From NCBI GenBank assembly GCA_902478725.1, contig CABSMD010000106.1, positions 1 to 8,244 on the forward strand: DNA of 8,244 nt, given 5' to 3'. The notes below the pieces were generated by a model. The model was not told the origin of the DNA. It made no database searches and saw nothing but the letters and a program-made list of their open reading frames with translations. Below are positions 7,094 through 8,244 of the stretch, piece after piece (positions within the stretch are counted from its first letter, which is position 1; the number at the start of each line of letters is the position of its first letter). A program made the translations under genes and the position numbers. Origin of the DNA: an uncultured Clostridia bacterium. Lineage in GTDB: Bacteria > Bacillota > Clostridia > HGM11514.

Positions 7094-8136
7094 ATATTCT
7101 GATCAAGGCTTATAGCAACCTAAATGTCGGTGATGATTTATACTTGCATATCGTGTTCCGCCGTTACCCGGAACACACCTTTACCTTGATTCCAAATCTC
7201 TACTTTGAGAAGTATGTAAAAATATTTTCCACTTATCAAAATGTCAGGGTGGAGCGTTCCCGTTCAGACTTTGCCGGACGGGTCATGGCAAGATTCGGTC
7301 ACCCTCTCCTTCCCCGCCAATTGAAAGAATTTGACGGATGTATCTACATTGGTGGTTCGATCTTTATTGAAAATCCCGACAATCATCTGTTTGACGACCT
7401 GCTGCGCCGGGAGGTCTCTTACTTCGCACGCCATGGAAAGCCTTATTTTATTCTAAGCTGCAACTTCGGCCCATATTATCACGAGTCTTTCCGTCAGGAA
7501 AAGGAGATGCTGTTTCTAAAATGCGCCGATGTCTGTTTTCGAGATCAAAAATCATATGACCTGTTTTCCTCCCTATCCCAAACCCGCCTGGCAGCGGATG
7601 CCGTTTTTTTGTATCCCGTACCGCACCCGGAAAAAAAGAGGGCGGTTGGATTTTCACTGGCCGATCTGTCAGCGCGGCCTGCCTATGCACACCTGTTTGA
7701 ACAATATTTTTCCTATTTGAAACAGGCTGCGCAGGATGCAATCGAAAAAGGGTATGAAATCTACCTCTTTTCCTATTGTTCCGCTGAAGGAGACGAACGG
7801 GTTGCAGATCTGTTAGCGGACGCCATTCCCGCTTGTCATAAGGTATCGTATACGGGCGATATGGATTCCTTTTTGCAATCCTATCTGTCCATGTCCTACA
7901 CGATTAACACACGGCTCCACGGTGTCGTGCTGTCATCCATGGCAGGAATCCCAACCATTGCCCTTTCCTATACGGATAAGATACGTAATCTCATGCAGGA
8001 TCTGTCCCTTCCAGCGGATTGCTTGGATCTCAATACCATGCGTTTGGAGAAGGCCAGTCAAAAAACACTGGCAAGCGATGTCGGTAAGGATGCTGAAAAA
8101 ATCTTTACGAGAACAGATATCTTTATGAAAAGTTAA
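7090..8136 (+). CDS. Polysaccharide pyruvyl transferase family protein
   Basis: This 348-residue protein matches the polysaccharide pyruvyl transferase family (CsaB/WcaK/EpsO type), which transfers pyruvate from phosphoenolpyruvate to a sugar as a ketal. Visible landmarks are the N-terminal NVGDDLYL (12-19), IYIGGSIF (85-92), CNFGPYY (124-130), CFRDQKS (149-155), AADAVF (168-173) and the C-terminal signature NTRLHGVVLSSMAGIPTIALS (273-293). The RLHG and AGxPxI parts are the most conserved. There is no signal peptide or membrane helix, so it probably acts in the cytoplasm on lipid-linked repeat units. ATG 7090 overlaps the flippase stop (7091-7093) and is served by TAAGGAG at 7074-7080. It is the last gene of the operon. 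A pyruvate ketal would add negative charge to the polymer; the acceptor sugar is unknown. Some family members may carry out other reactions, so the exact activity is inferred. Confidence 0.88.
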   Translation: MNILIKAYSNLNVGDDLYLHIVFRRYPEHTFTLIPNLYFEKYVKIFSTYQNVRVERSRSDFAGRVMARFGHPLLPRQLKEFDGCIYIGGSIFIENPDNHLFDDLLRREVSYFARHGKPYFILSCNFGPYYHESFRQEKEMLFLKCADVCFRDQKSYDLFSSLSQTRLAADAVFLYPVPHPEKKRAVGFSLADLSARPAYAHLFEQYFSYLKQAAQDAIEKGYEIYLFSYCSAEGDERVADLLADAIPACHKVSYTGDMDSFLQSYLSMSYTINTRLHGVVLSSMAGIPTIALSYTDKIRNLMQDLSLPADCLDLNTMRLEKASQKTLASDVGKDAEKIFTRTDIFMKS

Positions 8137-8138
8137 AA

Positions 8139-8165
8139 TTTGAAAAAACACTTGCTTTTTTCAAA
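8139..8165. repeat. Perfect 10-bp AT-rich inverted repeat just after the operon
   Basis: TTTGAAAAAA (8139-8148) and TTTTTTCAAA (8156-8165) are exact reverse complements around a 7-nt loop, starting 2 bp after the last stop codon. With a single G-C pair and no separate U-run behind it, it would make a weak terminator. The right half contains part of the -35 element of the following promoter, so it could instead be an operator. The repeat is seen directly; its function is unknown. Confidence 0.6.
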
Positions 8166-8180
8166 ATAATCGTTTATAAT
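8152..8180 (+). promoter_or_regulatory. Sigma-A promoter (TTGCTT-17 nt-TATAAT) for the riboswitch transcript
   Basis: TTGCTT at 8152-8157 and a perfect TATAAT at 8175-8180 are separated by exactly 17 nt. The expected transcription start is about 8186-8188, immediately before the riboswitch. The promoter therefore drives the next transcription unit to the right, not the polysaccharide operon in this window. Confidence 0.85.
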
Positions 8181-8189
8181 AGAATATGT

Positions 8190-8244
8190 AAAAAGCAAAG
8201 CTGTCGCAAGGCAGTGACGCAAAGCTATAGGGTCTTTTTGAGAC
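8190..8244 (+). promoter_or_regulatory. Cyclic-di-GMP-I (GEMM) riboswitch, 5' part, cut by window end
   Basis: The sequence follows the c-di-GMP-I aptamer layout. A GCAAA (8195-8199) leads into a short hairpin, CTGTC (8201-8205) pairing with GGCAG (8210-8214) around a GCAA tetraloop (8206-8209, GNRA type). This is followed by the hallmark GACGCAAAGC (8216-8225) and then TATAGGG leading into the next stem. GTCT (8232-8235) can pair with AGAC (8241-8244) to start that second hairpin. The tetraloop-receptor half and any switching terminator lie beyond the window, so ON or OFF behaviour cannot be judged. It sits a few bases after a strong promoter, as expected for a 5' leader. The ligand assignment rests on the conserved core and is strong. 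Confidence 0.9.

Noticed and set aside
8139..8165. Inverted repeat as a standard rho-independent terminator
   Set aside because: The stem has a single G-C pair and there is no separate U-tract after it, so a terminator call is not supported; it is kept as a repeat of unknown function.
1..8244. tRNA, rRNA, CRISPR array, insertion sequence or integration site
   Set aside because: No cloverleaf-like gene, spaced direct repeats, transposase or attachment-site pattern was seen on reading through the window.

Overview
The window looks like part of an exopolysaccharide gene cluster from a member of the Firmicutes, most likely the Clostridia. The basis for this is AGGAGG/AAGGTG-type ribosome-binding sites, a likely TTG start codon, moderate base composition, a Clostridia-like flippase sequence, and a c-di-GMP-I (GEMM) riboswitch behind a clean sigma-A promoter. 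No species can be named from the sequence alone. Every convincing gene lies on the + strand.

Layout: 2-208 is the tail of an unrecognised membrane protein. From 233 to 8136 runs a very tight, apparently single operon of six genes, with start/stop overlaps of 4 bp at three junctions and short gaps elsewhere. The order is: (1) a chain-length-determinant (Wzz-like) membrane protein fused to a cytoplasmic EAL domain; (2) a membrane-anchored calcineurin-like metallophosphoesterase; (3) a sensorless GGDEF-EAL protein; (4) a family 2 glycosyltransferase; (5) a Wzx/PST-type flippase split by a one-base frameshift near 6232-6235; (6) a polysaccharide pyruvyl transferase. After the operon, 8137-8244 holds a perfect 10-bp inverted repeat, a TTGCTT-17-TATAAT promoter and the first half of a c-di-GMP-I riboswitch. 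The riboswitch is cut by the window edge and presumably controls the next gene to the right.

The striking theme is that c-di-GMP appears at three levels in one short stretch. A GGDEF-EAL protein could make or degrade it. An EAL domain with a degenerate loop 6 is welded to the polysaccharide chain-length regulator and could sense it. A riboswitch could use it to control the adjacent transcription unit. The Wzz-EAL protein has the topology of a Wzc-type co-polymerase (two membrane helices, a large outside domain, a cytoplasmic regulatory domain), but with EAL where a tyrosine kinase would sit. My working inference is that this is a c-di-GMP-gated system for making and exporting a pyruvylated extracellular polysaccharide. 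The polymerase (Wzy), the initiating glycosyl-phosphate transferase and the riboswitch-controlled gene are not in the window.
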